A stretch of DNA of 64,000 nt, taken from Orientia tsutsugamushi. GTDB lineage: Bacteria; Pseudomonadota; Alphaproteobacteria; Rickettsiales; Rickettsiaceae. The notes under the pieces were generated by a model. The model was given only the letters and a program-made list of their open reading frames with translations. It was not told where the DNA came from and did no database searches. Made by a program: the position numbers and the translations under genes. The first letter of the stretch is position 1. Every line of letters begins with the position of its first letter. Shown here piece after piece: positions 9,083 to 18,420 of this stretch. Where the stretch lies: contig NZ_LS398548.1 in assembly GCF_900327275.1 (NCBI RefSeq), positions 310,001-374,000 of the forward strand. Reading direction: 5' to 3'.

Positions 9083-9985
9083 TTATTTTACACTATTTTT
9101 TAAATTTAATACTTCTTGTATTGATAAATCCGTATATTCAGCAATTGTCTCAACTGATAATTCAGATTTCAATAATTTTATTGCCAAATCTTTTTTTGCT
9201 TCAGCTTTACCTTCAGCTTTACCTTCAGCTTTACCTTCAGCTTTAGCGTGTTCGAGTTTATAATCTTCGACTGCTTTATTATCCCATATACGCTTTAACT
9301 CTTGTTCATAGGTTATTAGTTCGTCTTCACTCCAATTAAACTGATCTAATGCCTCATACGCTCTTTTTATTATTAAATCTTCACCTATTATTTTATGATA
9401 TCCATCTAATGTTGTTTCTTTTGCATGTTTAAAAAAATAGCACCACTTCTCTGTTATATCATTTAACTCTTCCACTCTATCTTTTTTAAATTTTGGTAAT
9501 TCTATAAAGGTAAATGAAAAATCCTTTAGATCATGCTCATATGTCTTTTTATCCAATATTACATGCCTTGATATATAGTCTTCTTTGTTTGGAAACAATT
9601 TATAATCTGCTATAGCTATAAATATAACTTCCTTTAGGTCTGAGTATTTTCCTTCCTTTCCTCTATTTGGTTGCCTGCCATATGCTTTTGCTGCATAATA
9701 CTGTGCTCTTTTTTCAAATCCTTGTGTAGGATCTACTTGCATTTCTATTATATATTGCGCACCGTTTTTATCTTTACACAAAACATCTACTATTGATTCT
9801 TTTTTTGACGCTATGTCTGCATCTAATATCGTTCCTAAAAACTCTACTTCTGTTATTTCTCTATTCCCTTCAAACAACAATATATCGTTCAGAAAATGTA
9901 TTAGTATGTCCTTGTTTTTTTCTGATCCAAATATCTTTTTAAATGCTACATCATTCTTTGGATCTAGAAATCTTGATAAATGCAT
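9083..9985 (-). CDS. Rpn-family (PD-(D/E)XK) recombination-promoting nuclease
   Basis: A 300-residue protein of the PD-(D/E)XK transposase/Rpn group. It begins with the typical DPKNDVAFKKIFG, and the nuclease core is seen as SIVDVLCKDKNGAQYIIEMQ (the D and E-x-Q residues). The C-terminus has a short 4-residue repeat (AEGK, three copies plus AEAK), a 12-base tandem repeat at about 9199-9247, followed by a helical tail ending VLNLKNSVK. E. coli Rpn proteins promote recA-independent recombination; the role in Orientia is unknown. It is intact. Confidence 0.8.
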   Translation of the reverse strand: MHLSRFLDPKNDVAFKKIFGSEKNKDILIHFLNDILLFEGNREITEVEFLGTILDADIASKKESIVDVLCKDKNGAQYIIEMQVDPTQGFEKRAQYYAAKAYGRQPNRGKEGKYSDLKEVIFIAIADYKLFPNKEDYISRHVILDKKTYEHDLKDFSFTFIELPKFKKDRVEELNDITEKWCYFFKHAKETTLDGYHKIIGEDLIIKRAYEALDQFNWSEDELITYEQELKRIWDNKAVEDYKLEHAKAEGKAEGKAEGKAEAKKDLAIKLLKSELSVETIAEYTDLSIQEVLNLKNSVK

Positions 9986-10103
9986 ATATTTTTCATATTT
10001 TCTATTCTTTTTAAATTATACAACAAAATAACTTACATGAACATTCTCTTATTGAATTTTAATTTCTGCAATTCACTACATTAACCACCTATTAAACTTT
10101 AGC

Positions 10104-10682
10104 TTATTTGGTAGTATAAAGCTCACAGTATTTATTTAGCTCTATAGCAATTTCTGGTAATTTAAGATATTCAGCAAGAGGTATAAATTCTTGCTGCGTT
10201 TCTAGTATGATTTCTTGTCTTCTTTTGGCTGGCTTTATGAATATAGTTTTAATATTATCCAATCTGTCAAATAGTTTGATTAGTAATAGCTCTACTTTAT
10301 CTTGATTCACTAATGTTTGAATCATTTTCATGGAACTGGTTTTCTTACCACCTCTGTTTCTTGTAAGAGCTAGAACTTGCTCGGCAATGTTATCATTAAA
10401 TTCGATTGCTATCTTTTCTTTAGTTAGTGTTGTGTCTTCGATGGTATCATGTAGTATTGCTGTAATAATCGTATCCGTTTTAAAGCTGTAGTCTGCAACC
10501 ATGCGCGCTACTTCTAATGGATGCATATAATAATGTTCTCCTGTATCTCGCTTTTGATTGCTATGATATTTTTTTGCATAAAATATAGCTTTTTCAACTC
10601 TGTCAAGATCAATTTTGGTGTTAAATCTTACGTTGGTTCTAAACAGCTTATTTATTAAGCTCTCGCTATAAAAGTCTATCAT
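10104..10682 (-). CDS. SpoT-like (p)ppGpp hydrolase (HD domain only)
   Basis: A 192-residue single-domain protein with the HD phosphohydrolase core of RelA/SpoT: MHPLEVARMVADY (His54) and ILHDTIEDTTLT (His78-Asp79 and the EDT motif). No synthetase, TGS or ACT domain is present, so it would only degrade (p)ppGpp. Full-length SpoT is about 700 residues; short versions are typical multicopy RAGE cargo. The frame is intact. Close relatives lie at 47703-48278 (intact) and 52445-53020 (broken). Confidence 0.85.
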   Translation of the reverse strand: MIDFYSESLINKLFRTNVRFNTKIDLDRVEKAIFYAKKYHSNQKRDTGEHYYMHPLEVARMVADYSFKTDTIITAILHDTIEDTTLTKEKIAIEFNDNIAEQVLALTRNRGGKKTSSMKMIQTLVNQDKVELLLIKLFDRLDNIKTIFIKPAKRRQEIILETQQEFIPLAEYLKLPEIAIELNKYCELYTTK

Positions 10683-10915
10683 TTTTCATCTCTAAATAAT
10701 CTTTAATAAATTATACTATAAATTAAACTTTTTGTATACTTCAATCCCAGATAAAAACTGAAAAAGAAGCAAATTAAATTATAAAAATTTTGATTCAGTT
10801 ATCACGATGCTAAAACTAACCTTAAGTTGTATATCTCTGGTGTTAATGAGTAAAATTTTGCTGTAATTTTTTTTTGGCTAAGCATTTTTTCATCTTATGC
10901 ATAATCTAGCGTTTA
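10683..10915. repeat. Non-coding RAGE segment between spoT and dnaB remnants (copy 1)
   Basis: About 230 AT-rich bases upstream of the SpoT-like gene. The same sequence with few changes recurs at 53021-53255, again between a SpoT gene and a dnaB tail. No ORF or RNA gene is recognised. The conservation marks it as part of a duplicated block. Confidence 0.6.
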
Positions 10916-11247
10916 TTAACCTTGCTGAAAGTTTTTAACAATATTGCCAAATTTAGAATACCTATTATCATAGTGTAAGTTTACTGTACCAACTGGCCCA
11001 TTACGGTGTTTAGCAACAATTATTTCAGCAGTGTTAAAGCATCTATCTTGCTTTTTTGACATTCTATGTGTTCTAGAGTACCTAGATCTGGTTCTGATCT
11101 AGATAGGTAATATTCGTCCCGATATATGAGCATTACAATATCGGCTTCCTGTTCAATTGAGCCTGATTCTCGTAGATCTGAGAGAATAGGCTTTTTATCT
11201 AACCTTTGTTCTACAACTCTAGATAATTGAGATTCAGCAACTTCCAT
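10916..11247 (-). pseudogene. dnaB: Replicative helicase DnaB, C-terminal fragment
   Basis: The minus strand encodes [20 protein letters not shown], then [22 protein letters not shown], the C-terminal block of DnaB. After a frameshift near 11025 it continues with [17 protein letters not shown] and ends in NRYSKFGNIVKNFQQG with a stop at 10916. The helicase N-terminus and Walker A are missing. A plus-strand copy of the same block lies at 59890-60225 and a shorter tail at 53255-53325. Confidence 0.8.
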
Positions 11248-11285
11248 ATTACCCTTAAGTTTACTTACACTGAACTAATTCATTA

Positions 11286-12548
11286 GAAACAATAATTATC
11301 AACTGATACTCGCTGGCGAGGAAAAGCAGTTAGCTTCAATAGAAAGAGGCGTAATGTTTGAGATGCTGAGTAATATTTTTGGTTCACATGTTTTAACAGA
11401 TGTTCGAAGAAAAGTGAAAACTGGAGCAGAGAAGCAACAATGAAGTTTGCTGAGAGTAATATTTTAAGCGGTATAACCTTACTAAGGCAAAATAACTGCG
11501 TTAAGTTTGATAATACGTTGCAGGACTCAATGAGTAAGTTAGTATACAACTGGAGTCTAAGCAAATTTAACCCACATGAAAAATTGGTAATTACAGTACG
11601 TAATAAAGATGTCGACATTCTTAATTCAAGTATTAGATCTTTGTTAAAAGCAAATGGTACGCTACAAGGCACAGAATATAGGCGTTCAATAGCTGGAAGG
11701 AAAGAGTCCTATATGGCAGGAGATAGAATCGTATTTCAAACAAGCGATAAGGATTTACAAATACAAAATAGTGAATTTGCAACTTTAACTTCTGTTAATA
11801 AAAATGAATTTGTAGCTAAGACATACACAGGAAAAGAGGTGAGTTTTGATCCAACTAAAATACAATTTAAACATGGGTATGCAAGTACTGTTTATAAGGC
11901 TCAGGAAGCTTCTATAAAAGATGTATACGTTTTACATAATGGAGTAAGTAATATAAGCAGCTTATACGTAGCTATGACAAGGCATATAGAGAACTTGCAG
12001 CTATATTGCAATAAGAAAGCTACTGCAAGCATTAACAGCTTAATAAATCAGCTCAGCAGACCAAATGATAAAGAAGAATATTATCATTTTACCGCTAAAC
12101 CAGAGCAAGAAGCTAAAGTAGAAAAAGTCCAGCAAGAGAATAGCATAAAGCAATATCCCTCCAAAGATATTTCTACTCCATTATTTATGCAAATCAAAGA
12201 ACAAAGATAGTATGATTATGATGTAACCATTTTGTCTGCAGAAGGAAAAGCGATATCAAGTTTTCATTAGGCTGGCATTGATAGCAGAATGGTATATAGT
12301 TCAAATGTAAATAATTTGAAGTACTATCAACCATTTCAAGGAGAAAAGATCCTTATAGCTGCAAATAATGATAAACAGAATAAAGAATATGTAAGCACTA
12401 TAAAGGAGGCTGCAACAGCATTAAAAAGCAAAGGAGCAATCACTAGCATCGTAATTCCTTATTCCTTCAGAAGGTGAAGATTTTAACGAAATGCTAAAAA
12501 ATAAAGGAGCAATAGCTGTTAAGGGGCTTATGATACCTGAAATCATGA
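11286..12548 (+). pseudogene. traA: TraA relaxase-helicase, C-terminal fragment
   Basis: Starts inside the helicase domain (NYQLILAGEEKQLASIERG) and follows the gene at 43198-46034 through LLRQNNCVKFDNTLQD, ESYMAGDRIVFQTSDKDLQI, a helicase motif FKHGYASTVYKAQ and the degenerate toprim-like tail. It has a frameshift near 11415, stops near 12208 and 12268 and another frameshift near 12465. Similarity ends at IPEIMK, where an inverted integrase fragment starts. The relaxase half is gone. Confidence 0.85.
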
Positions 12549-13098
12549 AAGCTGTTACATAGTATTTCTTTGCTGTTATTTCATCAAAAAGCTTCTGAAT
12601 ATCTTCTTCTGTAATCTCAGATATCTTTTTATGGTATAAAGGTGCTGTATAACTCTTTACTATTACATAGCTTTTCTTCTAACTTTTTCATGATAAATAC
12701 TACTATATTCAGCATATTTTTCATGCATCTGTCCGAATGTTAGTTTATTCTGTAATTCAAGTTTCTTCTCTCTTTTTTCTTTTCTTTCTCTATTTATCTT
12801 GCGTCTTTCCTCCATTGGATGTATTCCGTTAGCAATATCCTTTTTCAACTTCATTACCTTCTTCCTAGCCTTCTTTTACAGTCAGATCTGGTGAAGTCCC
12901 TATTTTTATCTTATAATATATGCCACCAATGTTTATTACTAAATAAAATCTTCTAAATCCAGTATATGATATTATCAAAAGTAGGTTCCTTTCTTTTGTA
13001 TCTCTAAACTGGATTATATTTTCTTCTTTGGTTGGTACTTTTATTTTATTTAATGCTGATTGTGTAAAGTTAAATAATATTACTGATATATTTATCAT
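12549..13098 (-). pseudogene. Tyrosine recombinase (phage-type integrase), N-terminal fragment
   Basis: The minus strand encodes FNFTQSALNKIKVPTKEE, YTGFRRFYLVINIGGIYYKI, a frameshift, then LKKDIANGIHPMEERRKINR and further shifted pieces to KISEITEEDIQKLFDEITA. It is a degenerate copy of the N-terminal arm and core-binding domain of the integrase at 22240-23533. The catalytic domain is lost at the junction with traA. Confidence 0.85.
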
Positions 13099-13500
13099 CC
13101 TTCATTAATTTAAAATTGAAGTAATTAAATAATAACTTATTAATTTTTAAAATTAGCTTAAACTTATAGTGTGTAGTATGATTTTTATTTAATAGCAAAT
13201 ACTTTTGTAAAAATAAAAAATATTTTTAAGCGACATTACCAACTGAAGGCTGCTCTAAGCTTATCAACTACAAATTCAAGTTGCTTGATTAAAAATTAGC
13301 ATTCCAATTAGCTAAATATTATACACATATTTGTGTTACATTCGTGCAATTACCATCAAGATATTATTATCATATTGACAAGTAATATTAACACAGCTAC
13401 AGTTAAATTCATATATCAACTCAGACGAGAATAAACTAAATAGCAGATTTTATAAGGCGTATAAAGCTCACAATAACTCTTACTCTAGCTTATTTCTTCT
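13099..13500 (-). repeat. Integrase-upstream repeat, inverted relative to 21840-22239
   Basis: About 400 non-coding bases upstream of the minus-strand integrase. The reverse complement matches 21840-22239 with scattered changes, including CAGATTTTATAA, CATATTGACA and the 3'-most TTTAAAATTGAAGTAATTAA. With the integrase fragments themselves this gives a long inverted repeat. It may hold the integrase promoter or one end of the element. Confidence 0.7.
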
Positions 13501-13747
13501 AGTTAGTTAATTTTTCTTAAACCATTAATGTATTGTCCTGATAGCTTCATACATAGGGTTACTTCCTCCATTGCATGTACCATTAGACTTCTTGTTGGTA
13601 GAACAACATAGTTAATCTATTTTCATAGTCAAACAATCACATGCATAACTTCATATCGCACAACGTAGAATAATATATTATATTAATAGCAGCACTGTGT
13701 TTAAGTATGCTGTCTAAAGATTTTAGACATTATCATTTGAGGAACAA
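13501..13747. other. Intergenic region upstream of the MFS transporter
   Basis: About 250 bases without a recognisable ORF or RNA gene. The stretch just before the ATG at 13748 contains TTTGAGGAACAAATG, where GAGGAA can serve as ribosome binding site. No promoter is clear enough to call. Confidence 0.4.
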
Positions 13748-15010
13748 ATGGGAGTGATAACGAGAACAAATCTGCAATTGCAAATTTGGTTACTAGGGTT
13801 TATTAGCGGCTTTACTCTACTAATTAATAGCAATACACTAAACTTTTGGCTAGCGTCAGAAGGTATCAGCAAATCAAATATTGGACTATTTTCGATCATA
13901 TTTTTACCCTACTCTATAAATTTTCTCTGGGCGCCTTTACTAGACTCAAAAAAGATAATTTGCCTTTCACATGTTTTAGGACATAGAATAAGTTGGTTAG
14001 TTATCATTCAGTTGTTGCTTGCTATAAGCATATTTATTATGAGTCATTTATCTCCAGCAACTGAACTATATATGATCAGTATAGTAGCGTTTATAATCTC
14101 AGTTTTAAGTTCAACACAAAATGTAGTATTAGGTGCAATTCGATCTTCAATAGTGCAAAGTAATAAACAAGGACTATTTTCCGGAGTATATATCTTTGGT
14201 TATAGAGTTGCTATGATAATTTCTGGATCAGGAGCAATGTACTATTCAACAGTTATCAGCTGGAAAAGCATCTATCAGATTTTTTCTTTAATAATTATAT
14301 TATTTTCTATAATACTAATAGTCTTTGCTAAAGAATTCAACCATACAGATTCAAACAATCTTCAAATCGAAAATACACAATTGCAAATAAATAAATCTCC
14401 TATGTCATTAGCTTTTTTTTTTACTGAGCTAACTAAGCACATAGGTTCATTTAGAACAGTACTAGTATTATTAGTATTTTTAATTGTTTGTAGAATACCG
14501 GATAACTTTATTTGGACTATGCTAAACTCTTTTTTTTTAGAGATAGGTTTTACGACTAAGGAAATAGCTTTTGCTGGAAAATTTTTAGGAACAATTAGTG
14601 CTATTTGTGGTGGACTAATAGCTAGTCGTATTATGCATAAAATAACAATATTAGATGGTCTAATTTATTTTGGATTTTTACATGCTATATCTCATTCTTG
14701 TTTCATTATTTTAGATGTTTTTGGCAAAAATTTAAGTATATTGGTAATAGTTAATATATTTGAAAGCTTAACTGGAGGCATGGTAATGTCTAGTTATATT
14801 GCTTTAATTAGTTCATTATGCAAAGGTTATTATAGATCAACTCAATATTCTTTTCTAAGTTCTATGATGGGAATATCAAGAATTTTTCCAGTCATAGCTG
14901 GGTACATAATTGAAGCTATAGGTTGGCGATGGTTCTTTGTTATCGTAACAATTAATGCTATATTAGCTGTCATACTAGCTAAATTGCTAGCAAAAATTTT
15001 AAAAACTTGA
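13748..15010 (+). CDS. ampG: AmpG-like MFS permease
   Basis: A 420-residue inner-membrane protein with about 12 predicted membrane helices. The N-terminal FISGFTLLINSNTLNFWLA, the loop SKSNIGLFSIIFLPYSINFL and the WAPLLDS turn are characteristic of the AmpG branch of the major facilitator superfamily, which imports muropeptides for recycling. Rickettsiales carry several AmpG-like paralogues, so the substrate is uncertain. GAGGAA precedes the ATG. It ends 15 bases before a symporter gene on the same strand and is intact, although it lies between degraded RAGE pieces. Confidence 0.75.
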   Translation: MGVITRTNLQLQIWLLGFISGFTLLINSNTLNFWLASEGISKSNIGLFSIIFLPYSINFLWAPLLDSKKIICLSHVLGHRISWLVIIQLLLAISIFIMSHLSPATELYMISIVAFIISVLSSTQNVVLGAIRSSIVQSNKQGLFSGVYIFGYRVAMIISGSGAMYYSTVISWKSIYQIFSLIIILFSIILIVFAKEFNHTDSNNLQIENTQLQINKSPMSLAFFFTELTKHIGSFRTVLVLLVFLIVCRIPDNFIWTMLNSFFLEIGFTTKEIAFAGKFLGTISAICGGLIASRIMHKITILDGLIYFGFLHAISHSCFIILDVFGKNLSILVIVNIFESLTGGMVMSSYIALISSLCKGYYRSTQYSFLSSMMGISRIFPVIAGYIIEAIGWRWFFVIVTINAILAVILAKLLAKILKT

Positions 15011-15025
15011 TTATAAAATAGTTAT

Positions 15026-16429
15026 ATGATTACTAAATCTATAGTCATAACTTATTTATTGATAACAATTGGAGTAAGCATTTATTACAGAGCAAAATTC
15101 CATTCTTTAGAAGATTTTGGTGCTGCAAAAATTAGCAAAACAATGAATAATAAATTGCTACTTGTTGCTGCCATTTTAACTATTTCAGTTGGAGGAGGAA
15201 CTATATTTGGCATCGCCGAAAAAACTTTTAGTGACAGTTGCGCATGGGGATATGGTCTAATATTTGCAGTAGTAGCTGATATCTTAATAGCATTGCTAGT
15301 TATCCCTCAATTCAGCCATCATCATGGATTTATTAGCATTGGCGATATTACATATAAGCATTATGGTAACTATGGGCGAATTATTACTGGCATTGGAGCA
15401 GTTTTATGCGCAATAGGATATCTTGCTGCACAAATTAGTGTTAGCGGAAAGATTTTTGAGTTTATATTTGGAATTAAATGCTCAGAAAGTTTGATATTAA
15501 GCTATCTAATAATTATCATTTATACTGCTGTTGAAGGAAGTAAAGCTGTCACTACTACTTACCTGTTAAGGTTTGTAGCTATGGTATTAGCAATTTTTGT
15601 AGTTCCTGCTGTAGGAAGTTATAAACTAGGCATTGACAATATAGTAAATCAAATCTTACCAATAAAATATTCTTTATACAATTCAGAATTAGTATGGAGT
15701 ACTATTAAAATAGCTTTATGTTTTTCTATTATGGGGTTTCAGCCAAGTCTGATTCAAAAAGTATTAGCAAATGGTAGTACAACAGAAATTAAGCATGCAA
15801 TTATTATCAAATCTTGCTTATATATATTTTTTATAATCTGCATTGCAGTTAATGGCTTGATAACATTTTATGTTGTACCGCCACAGTCAGCTGCTATGCC
15901 TTTGCTAATTATGCTTGACAGCTTTTTTTCACCAACAGTCCAAGGAATTTTACTAGTAGGATTATTATCTATCACTATTGCTACAGCTCAAACTAATCTT
16001 AGCGTTATATCAATTAGTATGGTTAATGACATAATCAATCCATTAATTCAGCTTAATAAGCCAACTGTATCGTTTTTGCTAACACAAGTTATTACTATAA
16101 TTAGTGGCAGCATTTCTATATGCGTAGCACTAAATTTTTATAGTGTAATTGATCTTGTAATATTTATGAGTGGTTTCTGGACTGCTCCTTTATTAGTACC
16201 AATTATTTTAGGATTATTTGATATAAAAATTAGTACTAAAGCTTTCATATGCAGCAGCTTATTAGGATTATCGCTGTTCATTATATGGGAATATTATAGC
16301 TTATCATCAATTTTTGGCGTGTCTGGTGGCTTAATTGGTACTATTGCTAACTTTTTATGCTTTATCTTAGTTAAATTAACCAAAGTTCGATATAAGAAAT
16401 GGATCTTAGATATAGCTAAACCACTATAA
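15026..16429 (+). CDS. Sodium:solute symporter family (SSS) permease
   Basis: A 467-residue inner-membrane protein with about 12-13 hydrophobic segments. The start ITIGVSIYYRAKFHSLEDFG and SVGGGTIFGIAEKTF match the first helices of SSS-family transporters such as PutP and PanF, and GLLSITIATAQTNLSVISIS fits the later sodium-site helix. It would couple uptake of a small solute, possibly proline or pantothenate, to sodium entry; the substrate is not inferable. It follows the AmpG-like gene by 15 bases and is probably co-transcribed. Confidence 0.75.
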   Translation: MITKSIVITYLLITIGVSIYYRAKFHSLEDFGAAKISKTMNNKLLLVAAILTISVGGGTIFGIAEKTFSDSCAWGYGLIFAVVADILIALLVIPQFSHHHGFISIGDITYKHYGNYGRIITGIGAVLCAIGYLAAQISVSGKIFEFIFGIKCSESLILSYLIIIIYTAVEGSKAVTTTYLLRFVAMVLAIFVVPAVGSYKLGIDNIVNQILPIKYSLYNSELVWSTIKIALCFSIMGFQPSLIQKVLANGSTTEIKHAIIIKSCLYIFFIICIAVNGLITFYVVPPQSAAMPLLIMLDSFFSPTVQGILLVGLLSITIATAQTNLSVISISMVNDIINPLIQLNKPTVSFLLTQVITIISGSISICVALNFYSVIDLVIFMSGFWTAPLLVPIILGLFDIKISTKAFICSSLLGLSLFIIWEYYSLSSIFGVSGGLIGTIANFLCFILVKLTKVRYKKWILDIAKPL

Positions 16430-16435
16430 AACAGT

Positions 16436-16600
16436 TATGTTATATACTTTTCAAAAATAGTATCTAAGTTAAAGTGACATTTCATTCTGCTTGATTTAGC
16501 TTGAAAGCATTTTTTTTAGTAGGATTTAAATCAGGAGAATAATGTGCTAAATGCTCTAATATAGCTAAACATAAAACAATTATAATAATAAGATGTTAAT
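16436..16600 (-). pseudogene. IS630-family transposase C-terminal remnant
   Basis: On the minus strand LAHYSPDLNPTKKNAFKLN is the glutamate-containing end of an IS630 DDE domain, with the usual YSPDLNPIE altered to YSPDLNPTK. The terminal motif ATAAAACAGTTATGTTA lies beside it. Similar remnants stand at about 21290-21400 and 26345-26520. Confidence 0.6.
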
Positions 16601-16650
16601 CAGTATTAAAACGTTTTAGAATAAGAAAGAATACAGTATTTGTATGGAGT

Positions 16651-16770
16651 AAAAACATATTGTGTAAAAACATATTGTGTAAAAACATATTGTGTAAAAA
16701 CATATTGTGTAAAAACATATTGTGTAAAAACATATTGTGTAAAAACATATTGTGTAAAAACATATTGTGT
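16651..16770. repeat. Eight perfect tandem copies of a 15-bp unit
   Basis: The unit AAAAACATATTGTGT occurs eight times head to tail without mismatch. It sits inside the 5' part of a dead IS630 transposase gene. There are no spacers, so it is not CRISPR. The perfect copies suggest recent expansion and possible length variation between strains. Confidence 0.9.
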
Positions 16771-16774
16771 AAAA

Positions 16775-17255
16775 AAACAGAAACAGAGATCCAACAAAAA
16801 TCTCTATTGATAAACTAAAAGAAGATGCGACACAATATAGTGATGCATGCCAATATGAAAGAGCTGAACGGCTATGGGTAAGTAAGTTGGGGTATACAAA
16901 AAGCATTAAAGAGATTAAATATTACATACAAAAAAAGCTTTAAAACATCTAAATGCAAAAAAAGAATCAAGATTAGAAATTAATGATAAGATAAAAAGAT
17001 ATAAAGATAAAGAAAAAGTCATTGTCTTTACAGATGAGAGCGGTTAGAGAACTAATGTTATAGGAGCATTAGTAGACAAATCTCTACTAACCGTATCAAT
17101 TTTTGACTGCAATGTTAATACTGCTATTTTTAACTGTTGGATAGAATAGGATTTAATTCAGAAATTACCTAATAATTCTGTAGTTATGATAGATAATGCA
17201 AACTTTTATAAACTTCCTCATTTAAAAACTATGATAAAATTAGCTATATAATTTA
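16775..17255 (+). pseudogene. IS630-family transposase remnant
   Basis: Shifting frames on the plus strand encode YKKALKHLNAKKESRLEIND, KDKEKVIVFTDESG, IGALVDKSLLTVSIFDCN and LPNNSVVMIDNANFYKL. The first and second aspartates of the DDE domain (FTDESG and VMIDNANF) are visible, with stops at SG* and E*D. It is the same element type as the minus-strand remnant at 4300-4700. Confidence 0.75.
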
Positions 17256-17261
17256 CATATA

Positions 17262-17430
17262 ACATTATCTATAGGTAAAATTGGTCTTCTGAAGCAGATA
17301 GTATCAGTATGAAGATTTATATAGGTTTGGCATAAAAATTTTTTTCTACCTATTTTCTACCTTTTGCATAAAAATTTGATGGTAATTTGTAAAAAAATTA
17401 TTTTCTAAAACACATCTATAGCTGTATTTT
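17262..17430 (+). promoter_or_regulatory. Leader copy with two 11-bp-phased repeats (TTTCTACCT)
   Basis: This leader before the broken winged-helix gene matches 57215-57385. It contains TTTCTACCT at 17343-17351 and 17354-17362, exactly 11 bases apart, so both face the same side of the helix. The intact leader has TTTCAACCT at the same spacing. A role as operator or iteron is inferred. Confidence 0.45.
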
Positions 17431-17442
17431 TGGAGATGAAAA

Positions 17443-17841
17443 ATGCGACCTGTAGTATTCGACTTCTTAACTAATAGTTGTAATATTATTAAAAAAACAG
17501 TAGCAATAATGCAACAATATTTTATAACTTTATTGAAAATATCATTCCACCAGAGTGGAGAAAGTTAACTGGAGATAATGGAAAAGCATTAAGCAAGACA
17601 TCTAAACAGCTTTTATCATTTATAGTATTTAAACTATATATCTATTACAACAAAGATATAGATGAATTACAGGAAAGTTATCATCTTTATGAGGATAAGC
17701 TAAATGTTGATCAAAGAAGAGTTAGGCAATGCTTAGTAGAATTAAGAGATGCAGGTTTTATTGAAGTTGAAAATAGAACAATAATTAAAGACAATGTTAA
17801 GTTACGTAATGTCCATTGCATAAAAATTCTGAAAAATTTTC
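17443..17841 (+). pseudogene. Winged-helix-like RAGE protein, frameshifted and truncated copy
   Basis: Starts MRPVVFDFLTNSCNI and shifts frame within the first 20 codons. It then follows the intact protein at 57395-57970: PPEWRKLTGDNGKALSKTSK and RRVRQCLVELRDAGFIEVEN. Similarity stops after KNFQ at about 17841, where sequence of the inverted traB gene takes over. Confidence 0.8.
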
Positions 17842-18378
17842 AGCTGATTGTACAGGAGCTTGCTCTGTTTTGTTATCATGTGGTGAATTTAAAATATGAT
17901 GATTAAGATCAGAACTAAATTCATCACTATCATTATTATATAGACTCTGCTTAGGCTGATTCTCCAATATCTCAAGTTTTTGGTTAAAATTATTAATTTG
18001 GGCTGTAATTTCTAAATATCTGCTGTCTATTACACTTTCAAATCTATCTTTTAATGTTTTGACTTCATTAAGTATTTCTTCTGTCCATTTTGCTCTCAAA
18101 TCTACAGCTTGTTCTATTCCAGAAATCGCTTCTCTTGACTCACGATTTTCAATAAAAATTATAGATTCTTTCGTTTTACCACTTTCAGATAAAAAATATG
18201 AAACAACCATTATTGTGATGCTTATAAAAGTTAAGGCAATTACTGGCTTTCTACGAATGATATTTGTTAATTCTGATAACTTGCTATTAGACCTAACACA
18301 AGATTCAGCCTTTAGTTTATCATTTAGCTCTAAATCTTCTTCTTTTGTATTATTATTGTCTGAATTGTCCTGTTCCAC
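17842..18378 (-). pseudogene. traB: TraB (F-type secretion scaffold), N-terminal part
   Basis: VirB10-like TraB links inner and outer membranes in F-type type IV secretion. The fragment has a charged cytosolic start, one membrane helix (PVIALTFISITIMVVSYFLS), then a periplasmic coiled-coil region (EEILNEVKTLKDRF, ITAQINNFNQKLEIL). This matches the N-terminal architecture of TraB; the beta-barrel C-terminal domain is missing. The ORF formally runs to 17797, but the last residues come from antisense of the fused gene. Confidence 0.65.
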
Positions 18379-18420
18379 TATTCCTACGCTTTTTGAATGT
18401 TAATGTTTCTACCTTATCAA

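Noticed and set aside
11283-11672. Minus-strand ORF of 129 codons
   Set aside because: Antisense of the traA helicase remnant; the same shadow appears opposite traA at 44266-44640.
16651-16770. CRISPR array
   Set aside because: Repeats are 15 bp and directly adjacent with no spacers; no cas genes are present.
16606-16906. Minus-strand ORFs with FTQYV repeats
   Set aside because: They arise from the 15-bp tandem repeat inside a dead transposase and have no homologue-like features.
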